Assembly (NCBI RefSeq): GCF_047496725.1 | Contig: NC_132979.1 | Coordinates: 12,255,001-12,319,000 of the forward strand | Source: Anoplolepis gracilipes | Lineage: Eukaryota > Arthropoda > Insecta > Hymenoptera > Formicidae | Direction of reading: 5' to 3' | Length of the DNA: 64,000 bases | Shown: piece after piece, positions 20,061 through 31,615 of the stretch | Layout of the letters: every line of letters begins with the position of its first letter | Position numbering within the stretch: the first letter of the stretch is position 1 | Notes under the pieces: model-generated | What the model was told of the DNA's origin: nothing | Databases searched by the model: none | The model's input: the letters and a program-made list of their open reading frames with translations, nothing else | Made by a program: the position numbers and the translations under genes

Positions 20061-20258
20061 TTAATACACGCATCTTATAAATAGTTTATATATCCGGTGA
20101 CGCATTAGTATGCATAATCGACATATCATCAATAAACCTACTATAAATTTATTACAAGCATACTTAAATAGCAACATACACATAATAGACATATCATATA
20201 CATGGTGACACAATAATGCGCGCTTCTTATAGCTAATTCGTACACATTCTATACACAT
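20061..20258 (-). other. 65-codon repeat-encoded ORF, copy 1
   Basis: The ORF starts MCIECVRISYKKRALLCHHV and ends RHRIYKLFIRCVY. The same 65-codon frame, without stops, is present at 47085-47282 and 48523-48720 on the plus strand with about 12 differences. It is part of the large AT-rich repeat. Persistence of the frame in three diverged copies could be chance in a young repeat or a hint of coding. Confidence 0.3.
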
Positions 20259-20376
20259 TATTTAAATTATACACTCAGGCTTTTACAATATAAACTTATT
20301 ACAAACTCATGCGTCTATACACACCGACACACTCCTCATCTACTCATTGTAAATATGCCCTTATACGATTATTACT

Positions 20377-20407
<31 letters not shown>

Positions 20408-20520
20408 TTTTATTACCAGCGTATACTAATATACATATATACATATAGTTGATAGCGAGTTTAATATGGTTAAACTAATCTAAGCATTATAATTTACAAG
20501 TTTTGTAAGGAGTTAACCGC

Positions 20521-20880
20521 CAGTTACCACTTACCGACAGCACAGATTGCGCGCGCACGTAAGTATAGGAGGGGGAAGGATCAAGAACCTTCTACGTGAG
20601 AGTCGATCTTGACAGCGCGAGCGAGCGACGGCACTCTCCCTCGAGAAGAGATCAACGCTAGACGTGATTTTCGGGAGTCACTTAGAATACGGAGTAGTTA
20701 TCAGGGAAAGAGTTCAGTATCGAGTTTTTTCTTTTGTAATCCATTATACTTTATTGTCAAATAAATCCATTCTTTTAATACATAAATCGCGAGTTCGATA
20801 ATAATCGATCCAAACAACCAATCTCTTTCAACTATCAGAAATGGGATCAAAGACGCGCGTGTATCGTTCGCGTTTGACCT
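20521..20880. other. Leader region before gypsy gag
   Basis: GC-richer than the repeat to its left (for example GATTGCGCGCGCACGTAAGT near 20546 and GCGAGCGAGCGACGG near 20617). It may be the LTR end or leader of the gypsy element at 20881. No primer-binding site could be fixed. Confidence 0.3.
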
Positions 20881-20946
20881 TTGGCGGGTCGAAAAATAAA
20901 AAATCGATTTGAATCTAACGGCCAAAATCTTCAAAGAAAAGGAAAA

Positions 20947-22190
20947 ATGGATCAACATAGACAACGTCTACATACATTAACGCTTGAGCAACTAAAACAG
21001 GAAACGTTGCAATATCAGCTACCTGTCTTTAGTAATAAAAGAAAGCTCATAGACTCTATACTGGCGCATGTGCAGAGCTTTGGTCCAATAGGCGACTTGT
21101 TGGAGATGGATCAACCGATAGGAGTAGGAGCGAGCGGAATGGAACAGACGCGAGCACCGGTAGAGCATTCTGAGGGAGATGAGGACGAGCAACCGGTGAC
21201 GGCCTAGAGATTGAAGGAAGTTCTCACCACAGTGACGGCGGACATTAGCCGACAGCAGTTGGCGATGCAGCAACAGCAGCAGGAGTTCCTCCAGCGCCAG
21301 CAGCAGGAGTTCCTTCGGGAACAACAACGAGAAATGGTGAGACAGCAGCAATAGTTCCTCCAACAGCAACAACAGCAGTTTGAGCAGCTAATACAGCTGT
21401 TCAGACCGGGGTTGGAGCGGAGCCAGGGATCCCAGAGCATCAACCTAGACAGGGTTCGTCGTCCGGGTCATCTCCGACACAAGGGCGCTCCGAGAGTCAA
21501 TATCCTGGAAGCAGCATTCAATGGATAGCGCTGCAGATTCCAGAGTTCGGGAATACGAAGGAGGAAAACGTGCTCACATGGGTCCGCCGAGTAGAAAAGG
21601 TATCACTTATTCATGGGGCATCAGATAGCATCACGTTGTTAGCGGCTTTGAGTCGACTCGTAAATCCGGCGAAGAAATGGTACGAGGTGCAGACCGGAGA
21701 GGCCATGGAATCTTGGATAGGCCTTCGCCAGGCGCTGACGCGGATGTTTGAGCGCCAGGTACCCTTCTACAAGATGATGCAGAAGATTGAGGCCAGGAAG
21801 TGGAACCAGGCCAAGGAAACCTTCGACCAATACGTCGTGGATAAAGTATCCCTCACTCAACGCCTGAATCTATCAGTTAAAGATACCATTAATTTAATAA
21901 TAGGCGGTATAATTCAGAGCTCCCTACGAGCTGTAGCATTATCGATAAATACGGAGACGTTAGAGGAGTTTTTGGATAAGATGAGAAAAATAACGGAAGG
22001 AATTTCAGATCTAGATTGGAAGCAGCCTCCAAGCAGGCGTCCAAAGAAAAGGAAGCGGAGACCTGCAGGAACTGTGGGAAAAAGAGCCATTCCCACAAGG
22101 CTTGCAGAGGAGAGCTGATCTGCTTTTATTGTAAAAAGCGAGGCCACAGAAAATTTGACTGCCCCAGCCTGAAGAAGGGGGTTAAGGCAG
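20947..22190 (+). pseudogene. Gypsy gag: Gln-rich linker, capsid and two zinc knuckles
   Basis: From ATG 20947 a SAP-like N-terminus (LTLEQLKQETLQYQLPVFSN) is followed by an acidic stretch and TAG at 21205. A shifted Gln-rich part (21216-21400, poly-Gln with FLQRQQQEFL) then leads to the capsid frame 21570-22118 (YEVQTGEAMESWIGLRQAL). The knuckle frame 22016-22480 has two canonical CCHC boxes: CRNCGKKSHSHKAC and CFYCKKRGHRKFDC. Capsid and knuckle frames overlap, so a single indel separates them. Typical gypsy gag order; broken by at least three lesions. Confidence 0.75.
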
Positions 22191-22480
22191 CAGCATCAGG
22201 ACCATTAACGGCGGTTCGCACGGCGGCGGCGATATCAGTAGAGGCATCGTCGGAGACGGCGGCGAACTCGTCAATGGAGACATCAGTAGCGGCGATCCAG
22301 GAAGTAAGACGTACGCTAGAAATAGCCACCTCGTTCGTTAGAGTTAGTAAATTAAATGACGAGAATAGTAATCTTATGGCGCTAATTGATATGGGAAGTC
22401 CGGTTTCATTTATAAGACTCGATATATATAAAAAAAATCGCTTCAAATCAAAAGTTAATGCCGGCCGAGAAACGGCTTAA
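22191..22480 (+). pseudogene. Gypsy aspartic protease segment
   Basis: In frame with the zinc knuckles, MALIDMGSPVSFI shows a retropepsin loop in which the usual D-[ST]-G is D-M-G. The rest of the domain continues after a frame change at 22458 (for example ILEENIFENDLILGRDIF), with the closing GRD-like motif. Substitution in the active loop suggests inactivity. Confidence 0.6.
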
Positions 22481-22859
22481 AAATTTAAGTAAACAAGCGT
22501 TAAAAATAGCCGGGACAATAGAATTAAGATTAGCGATAGAGGACATAAAAGATTTGAGTTTTTTAGTTAAATTTTATATCTTGGAAGAAAATATTTTCGA
22601 AAATGATCTCATTTTGGGTCGTGACATTTTCAACAAAGAAAAGCTTATTTTGATATATAATCCTATTGTTCAAAAGGAAAAGATTAACTTGTTTACAACA
22701 TTGCCTTATTGTATTGAAGATGTTTCGGTAAACAATATAGAACAAACAATAGAAGCTATTGAAATAGATTTCGATAACAAAGTAAAAGAGCGCTTAAAAG
22801 AGGTCATTTTAGAAAACAATAATATAAAAATATTACCTGTAGATGACAATTATACAGTA

Positions 22860-23749
22860 GAGGTGCGATTGCGTGACCCTTCGATATACGCATATACTCC
22901 GAGGCGTTTTGCATGCCGAGCGCATAGAAATGCGAAAGATCGTCGATGATCTTCTGCAGCGCGGGATTATACAGCCTAGTATTTCTCCTTATTGCGCGAG
23001 AGTAGTTCCTGTGAAAAAAAAAATGAGCAAATTAGATTATGCGTAGATTTGAGACCGCTGAATAGTAGGATAGAAAAACAAAAGTATCCGTTCCCAATTA
23101 TTGAAGATTGTTTGTTACAATTGAATAATAGTAAAGTATATACATTATTAGATTTAAAGGATAGCTTTCATCAAATCAAAGTCCATAAAGATCACACAAA
23201 ATATTTTCGTTCGCTACACCTGACGGACAATATGAATATAATTACTTGCCATTCGGATATTCGGAAGCTCCGGCAGAATTCCAAAAAAGGCTTCGCCAAA
23301 TTTTAAATCCGTTGATTTGTGAAAATAAAATAATTGTGTATATGGATAACGTCCTAATAGCCACTGAAAATGTCAAAGAAAATTTAGAAACACTTAAAGA
23401 AGTTATGATGACATTAAAAAGATATAAATTTAAATTAAATTATAACAAGTGTAGGTTCTTAAAGAAAAGCGTCGAGTTTTTAGGGTATATAATCTCAGGG
23501 GATGGAATAACATTAAGCCCGCGGCATACAAAGGCGATAAATGAATTTAAGCAACCAACAAATGTTACAGAAGTGCCAAGGTTCTTAGGTTTGACTAATT
23601 ATTTTAGGAAATTCATCAAAGATTACGCATTAATTGCTCGCCCGTTACATGATTTGTTAAAGAAATCGATAGAGTTTGATTTTAATGAGATTTGTGTAAA
23701 GTCTTTTGAGAATTTGAAAAAGGAACTAGTCTCACCGCCAATATTGTAA
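22860..23749 (+). pseudogene. Gypsy reverse transcriptase with YMDN active site
   Basis: Pieces in order: CVDLRPLNSRIEKQKYPFPI, TLLDLKDSFHQIKVH, MPFGYSEAPAEFQ, IIVYMDNVLIATEN and FLGLTNYFRKFIKDYALIA. The catalytic box is YMDN, where gypsy RTs have Y-x-D-D, so one metal-binding aspartate is lost. Indels separate 22949, 22992, 23246 and 23306 frames. The thumb region is open to 23749, where a poly-A run (23748-23761) breaks the frame. Confidence 0.78.
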
Positions 23750-23759
23750 AAAAAAAAAA

Positions 23760-24130
23760 AAGTTGTACAATCCATCTGCAGATACTGAGTTGCATATCGA
23801 CGCGTGTAGTATGGGTCTTGGGGCAATCTTGCTCCAGAAACAGAAGGATAACGTTTGGGCACCGGTAGCGTATTTCAGTCAGGCGACGAATCAGGCTGAA
23901 AAAATTACCATTCGTTTGAGCTAGAAATGCTGGCTATAGTGCGAGCAGTGGAGCGTTTCCACTTGTATTTATACGGCATAACATTTAAGATAATAACCGA
24001 CTGCCATGCGTTAGTTCATGCGATTAACTGAGCGAATATAAATCCGAAAATAGCTAGGTGGACACTCACTCTGCAAAATTATCATTTTAGCGTCGTGCAT
24101 AGACCAGGGAAGCGGATGACTCACGTGGAC
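23760..24130 (+). pseudogene. Gypsy RNase H
   Basis: Readable as ELHIDACSMGLGAIL, PVAYFSQATNQAEK, then after an indel ELEMLAIVRAVERFHLYLYG and IITDCHALVHAIN, with a TGA following, and HFSVVHRPGKRMTHVDTLSR. The D-E-D-type positions (HIDACS, ELEM, TDC) are present. Order and spacing match gypsy RNase H. Confidence 0.7.
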
Positions 24131-24703
24131 ACGCTCAGCCGTGGCGTCGCGTACGTCAACGCCCTTCCTCTGGAAAGGGAGCTGGAGTATCGGCAACTCG
24201 CAGATTCTAAACTACAAGAGATAAGCAAAGAATTAGAATATCTAGATAGCGATAAGTTTGCATTGGTAGATGGAATGGTTTATAAGAAGGATGGTAATAT
24301 GTTAAGGTTTGCAGTACCTGAGTCAATGGTGACGGGTATTTTGAGAGCTCACCACGACGAAATGGGGCATTGCGGGTCTGTAAAAACAATAAAGGGAATT
24401 AGACAAAATTATTGGTTTCCACATCTGAGGAGAAAAGTACACAAATATATAGAGAATTGCTTTTCATGTATAATGGCAAATAATTCAAGTAATAAATTAG
24501 AAGGGGAAACAAATCTTTTTCCGTTACCAAATTCACCCATGGAAATACTACATGTGGATCACTTTGGTCCGTTGCAAGAAACCGCGGATAATTTTAAACA
24601 TATATTTGTGGTAGTAGACGCGTTTACACGTTTTACATGGCTCTATCCAACAAAGTCGACGGGAAGTAGGGAGACAATAGAAAACCATTATCATAATAAA
24701 TAG
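24131..24703 (+). pseudogene. Gypsy integrase, N-terminal part
   Basis: An open frame with the zinc domain: HHDEMGHCGSVKTI ... YIENCFSCIMANNS (H...H, C-x2-C), then the start of the core, ILHVDHFGPL with the first catalytic Asp and FVVVDAFTRFTWLYPT. It ends at TAG 24701-24703, so the second Asp and the Glu are missing. The foldback element starts ten bases later and may have replaced the rest. Confidence 0.75.
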
Positions 24704-24712
24704 TTTAAACAA

Positions 24713-25297
24713 TTTCTTAAAAAATTGTCTTTACATGCGTCATATACATATGATACTTACGTAATTTTTTCACAGAAACGATGGTGCTCTCATTTTTTAC
24801 TTAAACTTTAACTTTTTGAGAAATTTTTGAAACAATTTGTTCATAAACAATTTAATTTGATAATTTTGTCATTTTGGCGTATCGTACATGATTCTTACAT
24901 AAAAATTCATCGGATTGTATGAAAAAAAATATTTTTTTCGTCACAATTCGATGGATTTTTATGTATTACAATTTCGATAGCGCTATTATTTTAATCCGAA
25001 ATTAATCAGTACGTAAGTATTTCGTTATTAATCATCGTCAATTCTTCAAATCATTTTTTTATTTTCTAGTTATTTAGAAGAATTTTTCTTTTAGAATGAG
25101 AAATGTGAGAGGCAATAAGTTTGAAATAATAAAATAATAGGGATAATAAGCTTAAAATGAAAAATAAAATAAAATTGTTTTAAAAATTTCTCAAAAAATT
25201 GAAGTTTAAGTAAAAACTGAGAGCACCATCGTTTCTGTGAAAAAATTACGTAAGTATCATATGTATATGATGCATGTAAAGACAATTTTTTAAGAAA
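24713..25297. mobile_element. Foldback MITE with about 140-bp inverted arms
   Basis: The left arm (24713-24850) and right arm (25180-25297 and some bases inward) are inverted copies: TTTCTTAAAAAATTGTCTTT at the left equals the reverse of AAAGACAATTTTTTAAGAAA at the right, and the similarity runs through CACAGAAACGATGGTGCTCT. The middle is AT-rich without genes. Target duplication was not clear. Confidence 0.75.
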
Positions 25298-25702
25298 GTA
25301 TTTAATTTATTTACTATAATGTTTTTTTTGCCAATAATCTTTCTAAATACCCATAGCGAACATCCTGTAGTTATTCGCATCACTGCTTGATTAGCCGTGA
25401 GATTTTATGGATTAAATAATTGAATAAATGTATAAATAAATAATACATAATTAAATAAACAAAATAATAAGAAATAATAAATAACAATAAAAAGCAATCA
25501 GAAAGAGTAACCCCAAAAACACACGTTTTTTCGTCTATTTTTTGGCCCTCGAATTTCAAATCAAACTATATGCCAAACAGTTCTATATGATGAGACATTA
25601 ATCTCAGAAAAAACTTAAGTTGAGCATAGGGGTAGTTTTAGAAATACGGGGGGTCAAAGTGACCAAATTCTCAATATTTCCAATATTGTCCAAGCACTGT
25701 AG
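25298..25702. other. AT-rich stretch
   Basis: Poor in G, with A/T runs around 25420-25500; no gene seen. Confidence 0.6.
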
Positions 25703-25734
25703 TGTTATAGCCCCAGAAAAGGCTACAGATTTAA

Positions 25735-25781
<47 letters not shown>

Positions 25782-26441
25782 TTATATTGATGCAGGAATG
25801 CATCGCGAGCGAAGCGATAATCGCGCGAGCCGCTGACGCAGCGAGCCACGCGCGCCCGAGACCGAGCGCGAACACGAAACCGGAAAGGTGTCGCCGAATT
25901 GCTAAAAGTACAAGCGAGGAAATTCGACTTTGAACTTCCTCGCCTGCACTAAAACGCGAATTCAGCAACATAACCATATTTGGTCATGTTGCTAAGGGAC
26001 CCCCTCCGAAAAACCATGCAGTTCGGAGGGAAGCTCAGCACCCGCCGCGATGAAGCGACGGGCAGTCGTTGATTAGATCCTAACGAGGAATAATCGTCAC
26101 GGACAGTTATTAAATAGAACGAGATACACGAATAACTAAGAGATATACGCGCGCCTGAGATAAGCCGACGCGTATCAGACTACCTGTACGATAGAGTATA
26201 CGAGAGATACCGCTCTCTCCCTTTAACCGATAATACACACGAGTGTAAATACGTACGCTGGGAGTAGTGACAAAATACCAAACCATTGATTTCTTTTAAA
26301 CTGTTATTTATTATAATAAAACGAAGAAAGTAAGCAATTAAAAATAATATTAAAATAAAAAGAGGCCACTGGCCGCCGTATCCCCGGCCTTCCCTGTACG
26401 AATCCTGAAAAATCCTGTGCCCCCCTCCTGGAGGCACAACA
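25703..26441 (+). mobile_element. Solo LTR, copy 2 of the TGTTATAGCCCC family
   Basis: 739 bp from TGTTATAGCCCCAG to GGAGGCACAACA, flanked by GTAG at 25699-25702 and 26442-26445. It lacks a piece of about 25 bases (the AAAGCGCTCTCGGAAACGCA part) present in copies 1 and 3. Its right half has diverged more. The 4-bp duplication shows this is an independent insertion, not the 3' LTR of the neighbouring minus-strand element. Confidence 0.88.
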
Positions 26442-26445
26442 GTAG

Positions 26446-26697
26446 ATACAAAAAGAAAGTCAATACTTCTTTGATAACAGTGGGGATTTGACTAGAATTA
26501 GTCAAAATAGTTTTCTGACTCCTCCATCCCTGTTGCTTAATATTTTAAGAGTTGCTTAATATTTAAAACTATTCCCAAAACAGTTTTTACTGAATTTCTC
26601 GAAAACGAATACAGATATGAAAAAAATGTTTTAAATACTAGATGTTTGTTATAAAATTCTGCACAGAAAAGGTCTGTTTTATTTTTTGGATTAATTA
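26446..26697. other. Spacer left of the errantivirus-like element
   Basis: AT-rich, no gene. A short tandem TTATTAAAGGA pair (about 26693-26715) lies at the border of the envelope remnant. The expected 3' LTR and polypurine tract of that element are not present here. Confidence 0.4.
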
Positions 26698-27660
26698 TTA
26701 AAGGATTATTAAAGGAAATCTTACTATCGTAATTATTCCTATACTATCGTAGTATGCGCTTATTATTATAAATTTCTCGATCTCTCCCCAATTTTCTGGT
26801 ACAATGTTGAACGGAAAGTGCGTTCCTTGCGGTATCTGTGCCGCGATTTCCTTAAGGTTATTTATTATGGTTTTGATCGGTAGTAATCTTATGTTTAATA
26901 TTCCGCTTTTCGCGCTATTTAAATGTGTTACGATGTCGGTAATATCCGTAATTAATCTTCTGATGATCGCGTTCAAAACGATAAAATATTCGTCCATCTC
27001 TTCTCTGTGTCCGAATCCTGTCGTCATCTGTAACCAGCTTTGTCGCATTTTCTCTGTCACATTCAAAAATTTGTCTTCATTTTCTTGTATTATTTTTTCT
27101 GATTCTTCTACGTGTGCAATGGTTGCGTTTAACACTTTAATTTGATTCTTCAGAGCATACTGTAGCGTTTGTTGATTTCCTTCTAGCATTTTCAATTGTT
27201 CGTTGATTATTTTTTCGTCGTCGGCGTCCATCGTGCCGAATAGCGTTTTGGCTATGGTTCTTAGTCCATCTACTAGTCCTCTCCTTGTTTTCTTTGCTAA
27301 CTGATAGGTCGTTCTTAAACGTGTTAATAAAGTTACTGATTTTTCGTATTCTTGTTCTGTCAGTTGCAGCAAAAGGCTGCAAGTTCCTTTCATTTTTTCT
27401 TCTAGAGGTTTGTCGCATAATAGCATAACGCTCTCGTTTGCGCCATGTATCCTGCTAACTGCTCTTGTCGGTGATCTATTGCGGAGATGTCCGTTTTGAT
27501 TACCATTTTCCATGTGGATTCTACTGGATTGATTTTTCCTATCTTCTCGAAATATATACCTGGTTCCTGTGAGAATCTTTCTATCTTCCAGGCTTCGTCG
27601 GCGTTAGTTTTTTCTATCTTGCCTGTGCTCCAGGTAATTAGACTCCTGTAATATAAATGG
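26698..27660 (-). pseudogene. Baculovirus-F-type envelope protein remnant
   Basis: An upstream frame (about 27660-27410) reads PGIYFEKIGKINPVESTWK, and the main frame 27513-26698 has the furin-like site and fusion-peptide region KKTRRGLVDGLRTIAKTLFG followed by a DADDEKIINEQLKML heptad region. This is the layout of errantivirus envelopes, which descend from baculovirus F proteins. The C-terminal part with the membrane anchor is missing: the frame ends at 26698 after ISAYYDSIGIITIVRFPL. One frameshift near 27410 separates the two parts. Confidence 0.68.
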
Positions 27661-28246
27661 TATCATATTATATCACTGCGCTTTCTTAGAATGTTTCGTG
27701 CATTCTTTATTCGCGTTGCGCTTTTGCATATGTGGCTGCTTTCGCTGTTCTTTCTTTGCTCTTAGTTAGTCTTCAGTCGCGATCCTGTGCGGTTCTTTTC
27801 GCTTTGTGTTGGGTTTTTTATTGTCGAGAAAGTTTCATGGCTCCCAACGCAGGTGACATTCATTTTTCGAGTGACCAGCAGATTGTGACACCGGTGAGTT
27901 GGTTTCTCGCGAAGAGCCCGCGGAAAACCATTTTTCCCGTACTTTCGTGCCTCGAGTGGTGCCTCGAGTGTCTGAGGTGATTTTTGAACCTATTCCGGAC
28001 GCGCCGTTTACCTCGGTGCCACCTCACCAGTTTTAGTGGACAGGGCGCGGTCGCCACTTTTGGGACCGGAGTGTCTTTCGGTTTTACGGAAGTCTCTATC
28101 GTCTCGTTCGCGGCCGTGGCCACGGTCGTGGCGCTCCCTTTTAAGGTAAGGTTTATTTTATTTACATTTATTTTTCTTCTCTTCTTTATCGCTTTTCTCT
28201 GCGCGCGTCGCCGTCTACTATTCTAATTTTCGATGAATGCTTTTAA
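27661..28246. other. Spacer between integrase and envelope
   Basis: About 590 bases. A minus-strand frame at 28123-27860 is open but has no recognisable features. In errantiviruses this zone often holds the splice acceptor for env mRNA; I could not fix one. Confidence 0.4.
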
Positions 28247-29341
28247 TCAGTTTACGCGTATCGTCCTTCTTCCCATTTTTATCGTATAGTTTACGTCTGA
28301 ATTCTTCTCAGTAATTAGATAGAGTTCGAGCCACAGGGAATCCAACTTCTTCGATCGTCCTCTACGAACTGTTTCGTCATGTAGCAGGACTTTTTCTCCT
28401 ACTTTGAATGTAGTTTCGCGTGTCTTCTTATCGTAATTTTCCTTCGCTTTTATTTTTTCGTTGCGTAGCTGCTCCCTTGCGATTTGTTGCGTTGCGTGTA
28501 ATTTTTCTCGCAGTTCGCTTGCGTAGTCTTCGTATGTGTATATAGGTTTTGGCGGTTGCGATAGAGTTGTCGGTAGGGTTGCTCTGTGTCCGTAAATTAG
28601 TTCGAACGGTGTGAATCCTGTCGCTGTGTGCGGAGTAGTATTATACGTGAACATTGCGTATGGGATCCATTCGTCCCAGTCGATTTGATCTGCGTTGATA
28701 TAGTGTCGTAAATACTCGGCTAGGGTACGATGTGATCTTTCTAGCGCTCCGTTGCTCTCCGGATGATACGCTGTTGTTTGTATCTTTTCGATTTTTAACA
28801 ATTTGCAAGTATTTTTAAACATCTCGCTTAGGAAATTTATTTCTTGTTCGGTTAGTATTTTTTCTGGAATACCGTGCTCGAATATTATTTTCGTTGTAAA
28901 TTCTCTTGCGATTGTTGCGGCTTCTTGGTTCGCTATTGGTATCGCTTTACTAAATTTCGTTATCTTGGAAGGTTAAGATATATTTGTTTCCAGTAATTGT
29001 AGTTGTCCGTAGTTGTAATGGTCCGACTATATCTAGTGCACATTTTCCGAATGGCTTATCGGCAGTGTCCGTGATTATTAACGGTGCCTTATTTTTTCTT
29101 GACAGTTTATTTCATTGGCATAGTTCGCATTTTGCTATATAATTTTCGACGTCTTTTGTTATTCCCTTCCAATTATGCATTAGTCGAATTATTCGATTTA
29201 TCGTTCGTTCGATTCCTTGATGTCCTCCTAGGAGGGCGTCATGGTATTCGTATAATATCTTTTGTTTCTCATCTTCCGTACATTCTTGCATTGTTCTCGC
29301 GTCGCGTGCCTCTTCCTCTTTAATCGCATTGATATCCGCTA
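28247..29341 (-). pseudogene. Integrase of the errantivirus-like element
   Basis: The zinc domain is in the frame ending at 29112 (ALLGGHQGIERTIN ... YIAKCELCQ). The core start (ALDIVGPL) lies near 29035 in a disrupted stretch. The frame 28822-28247 carries TTAYHPESNGALERSHRTLA with the catalytic Glu and the C-terminal GEKVLLHDE segment. The middle Asp region (28830-28960) is degraded. Order is right for a gypsy integrase; several indels. Confidence 0.78.
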
Positions 29342-30502
29342 CGTGTCGGCTCAGTGCGTCAGCGTTTCTGTTCGCTGTTCCGGTTTTATGTATTATTACA
29401 TAATCGTATTCTTCTAATTTAAGCCTCCATCGGGTCAATCGGGATCCGGGGTCAGTGACATTAAATAACCACACTAACGATTTGTGATCCGTCACGACCG
29501 TAAATTTGGTTCCATATAAGTATGGTCGAAAATGTTTGACGGCCCATACTATAGCGAGTAACTCTTTCTCTGTCGTACTATAATTCTGTTCTGCCTTTGT
29601 TAGTACTCGACTCGCGTACGCTACGGGTCTTGTCCTATCTGTCCTTGCGATAATATGGCTCCGATTGCATAGTCGGATGCATCTGTCGTCACTATAAATT
29701 CTTTTGTAAAATCTGGGTACTTGAGTACCGGTGCTGTCGTTAGTTTTTCTTTTAATATTTCAAAGGCGTTCTGCTGCGCTTGCGTCCGCTCGAACTTGTT
29801 TTCGTTCTTGGTTAATTTTGTAAGTGGTTTCGCTATTTTGGAAAAATTTTCAATAAATTTCCGATAATATCCGGCCAATCCTATAAATGCTTGTACATCC
29901 TTGACTTTTTTTGGCGTCGGAAAATTTTTTACAGCTTTTAATTTGGTTGGGTCGGGTGATATTCCGTTTTCCGTAATTATGTGTCCGAGATATGTCACTT
30001 CCTTTCTTAGAAATTCACATTTGTCGGGCTGTAATTTTAATCAATTTTCCCGTAATTTTTTTAATACTTCGATTAATCTTTTATTGTGTTCCTTTAGACT
30101 AGCTCCAAAAATTACAATATCATCTAAATAAACTAGACATTTTATTCCTTGCAATCCGCTTAACACGGCGTTCATTAATCGCTGGAATGTGATGGGTGCG
30201 TTTTTTAATCCAAATGGCATTCTGTTAAATTCGTAGTGTCCGTACGGCGTGGAAAACGCTGTTTTACTTTTGTCATTTTCTTCCATCTCGATCTGGTGAT
30301 ATCCTGATGCCAAGTCGAGGGTAGTAAAATATTTTGCGTTCCCTAATTGATCTAATATGTCCGTAATATTCAGTAGAGGGAATGAGTCGCCTATTGTTAG
30401 GTCGTTCAATTTTCGAAAATCTACCACCACTTTAAATTTTTGTTTTCCGGATGCATCTAACTTTTTCGGAACGACTAGTAAGGGAGCGTTCCATTGACTC
30501 AC
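29342..30502 (-). pseudogene. Reverse transcriptase and RNase H of errantivirus-like element
   Basis: RT frame 30502-30041 has FKVVVDFRKLNDLTI, TTLDLASGYHQIEM, RMPFGLKNAPITFQRLM and the intact catalytic box YLDDIVIFG. After one stop the next frame (29998-29621) carries VTYLGHIITENGISPDPTK, FIGLAGYYRKFI and the RNase H start TTDASDYAIGAILSQG. The frame from 29495 holds TDHKSLVWLF and GTANRNADALSRH. The active-site residues of both enzymes are kept even though frames are broken. Confidence 0.85.
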
Positions 30503-31390
30503 GCTTGCCCTAATTATTCCATTATCTCTCGCATTTGTCGATTGACTTCCGTCTTATGTTTTTCGGGCAGTCGATATGGTCGTACGTTAACCGGTGCACT
30601 ATCTGTTTGTGTTGCAATTTAATGTGTCACCGCGTTCGTACATGTGAGTAACTCTCCGTCGGTGTGGAACACGTCGCTGTATTCCTCGCAGATATCTCTT
30701 ATCGTTTTTTCCTCCTCCTCATTTAGGTGTCCGGTGCGGAGCTCTTTTAATATTTTCTCGGTGTGTCGTAGGCTTTTCTCCTCCGTTGTCGAATGTGCGA
30801 GATTTATCTCCGTTGCGTCTTCGGCTTCAATTTTCTCAATTGTTATCTGTGGCATTGTAATTTCGACTTCGTTTTCGTTTGTATTCATTACGCTCGCAGG
30901 GCATAAAAATTTTTCGGGTTTGACTAGGCAGTTTCCTATAAATACGCCTGGTATTATTTCCTCTGCTCGGGTTACTCCCATCATGTTGATTGTCGTTGCC
31001 ACTTGTACTATCGTCTCGTTTCGAGGCTGTAACATGATCTTTTGATAAGGGTATAGTCTCAGTATATTTCGTCCGATTCTTAGCTGTTTCGTTGAGTAGT
31101 TGCATATCGCTTCTTGTTTTTTTAAGAAAATCTATTCCTATTATTCCCTCGTACTCAATCGGAAAGTCGTCTTTTACGACATAAAATCTATGTTTTATTT
31201 TTTCATCTCGCAACTTTATCGTCACATTTATCCGTCCGATAGTATATACCTGGTGTCCCGTCACGCCCGTGAGGGTTATTTTGTCTTCGGTTATCATCGT
31301 TTCTCTTTTTAGATTTCTCACCTTGATAAGAGAAATGGCTGCTCCCCTATCGCATAATAAATTAATTTTTTCTCCTTTTACCTCTTGCAT
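30503..31390 (-). pseudogene. Protease and linker of errantivirus-like element
   Basis: Frame 31390-30836 has NLLCDRGAAISLI, a retropepsin loop with Arg in place of Thr/Ser (D-R-G-A), and GIIGIDFLKK as the closing motif. A second frame, 31035-30619, covers the linker up to RT (EEEEKTIRDICEEYSDVFHT, a typical gypsy pre-RT sequence). The overlap shows one frameshift near 31030. Confidence 0.7.
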
Positions 31391-31615
31391 GGGTAATGCA
31401 ACTAAGTCTAGGCCTGTGTGTGAGTGAGGCGTTCGTTCTACGTGTGATACGTGATACTCGGCGGCAGGTCGACGTTGCTTCTTATCTTCTTTCTCCTCCT
31501 CGTCTCTACTTCGAGCGGAATCAGATCTCTTTTTTCTTCTTTCATCGTTATACCGATTTTTAATTTCCCGTGGCAGTTGATTTCGTTTCGTACAATTAAA
31601 CTGGTCCTTATACGG

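Larger units (their letters stand above)
18561..20520. repeat. Large AT-rich repeat, inverted copy of 46850-49310
   Basis: Recognisable segments such as GACACCCGGTATATAAACCA, CTCGATCGGTACTTTTGAGA and TGGTGATACAATAATACGCA recur, mostly inverted, in 46690-50690. Motifs of the form TATTATTGTATCACCGGGTA recur several times inside. The order here suggests two insertions of pieces of one family. A long TA tract is at 19366-19423 and a shorter one at 20372-20404. Confidence 0.65.
20881..24703 (+). mobile_element. Ty3/gypsy retrotransposon, degenerate
   Basis: Plus-strand order: gag (20947-22190), protease (within 22340-22480), RT (22860-23749), RNase H (23760-24130), integrase start (24131-24703). 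It is unlike the other gypsy elements in the window in sequence. LTRs were not identified. Integrase is cut off at 24703, ten bases before a foldback element. Numerous stops and frameshifts mean it is inactive. Confidence 0.8.
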
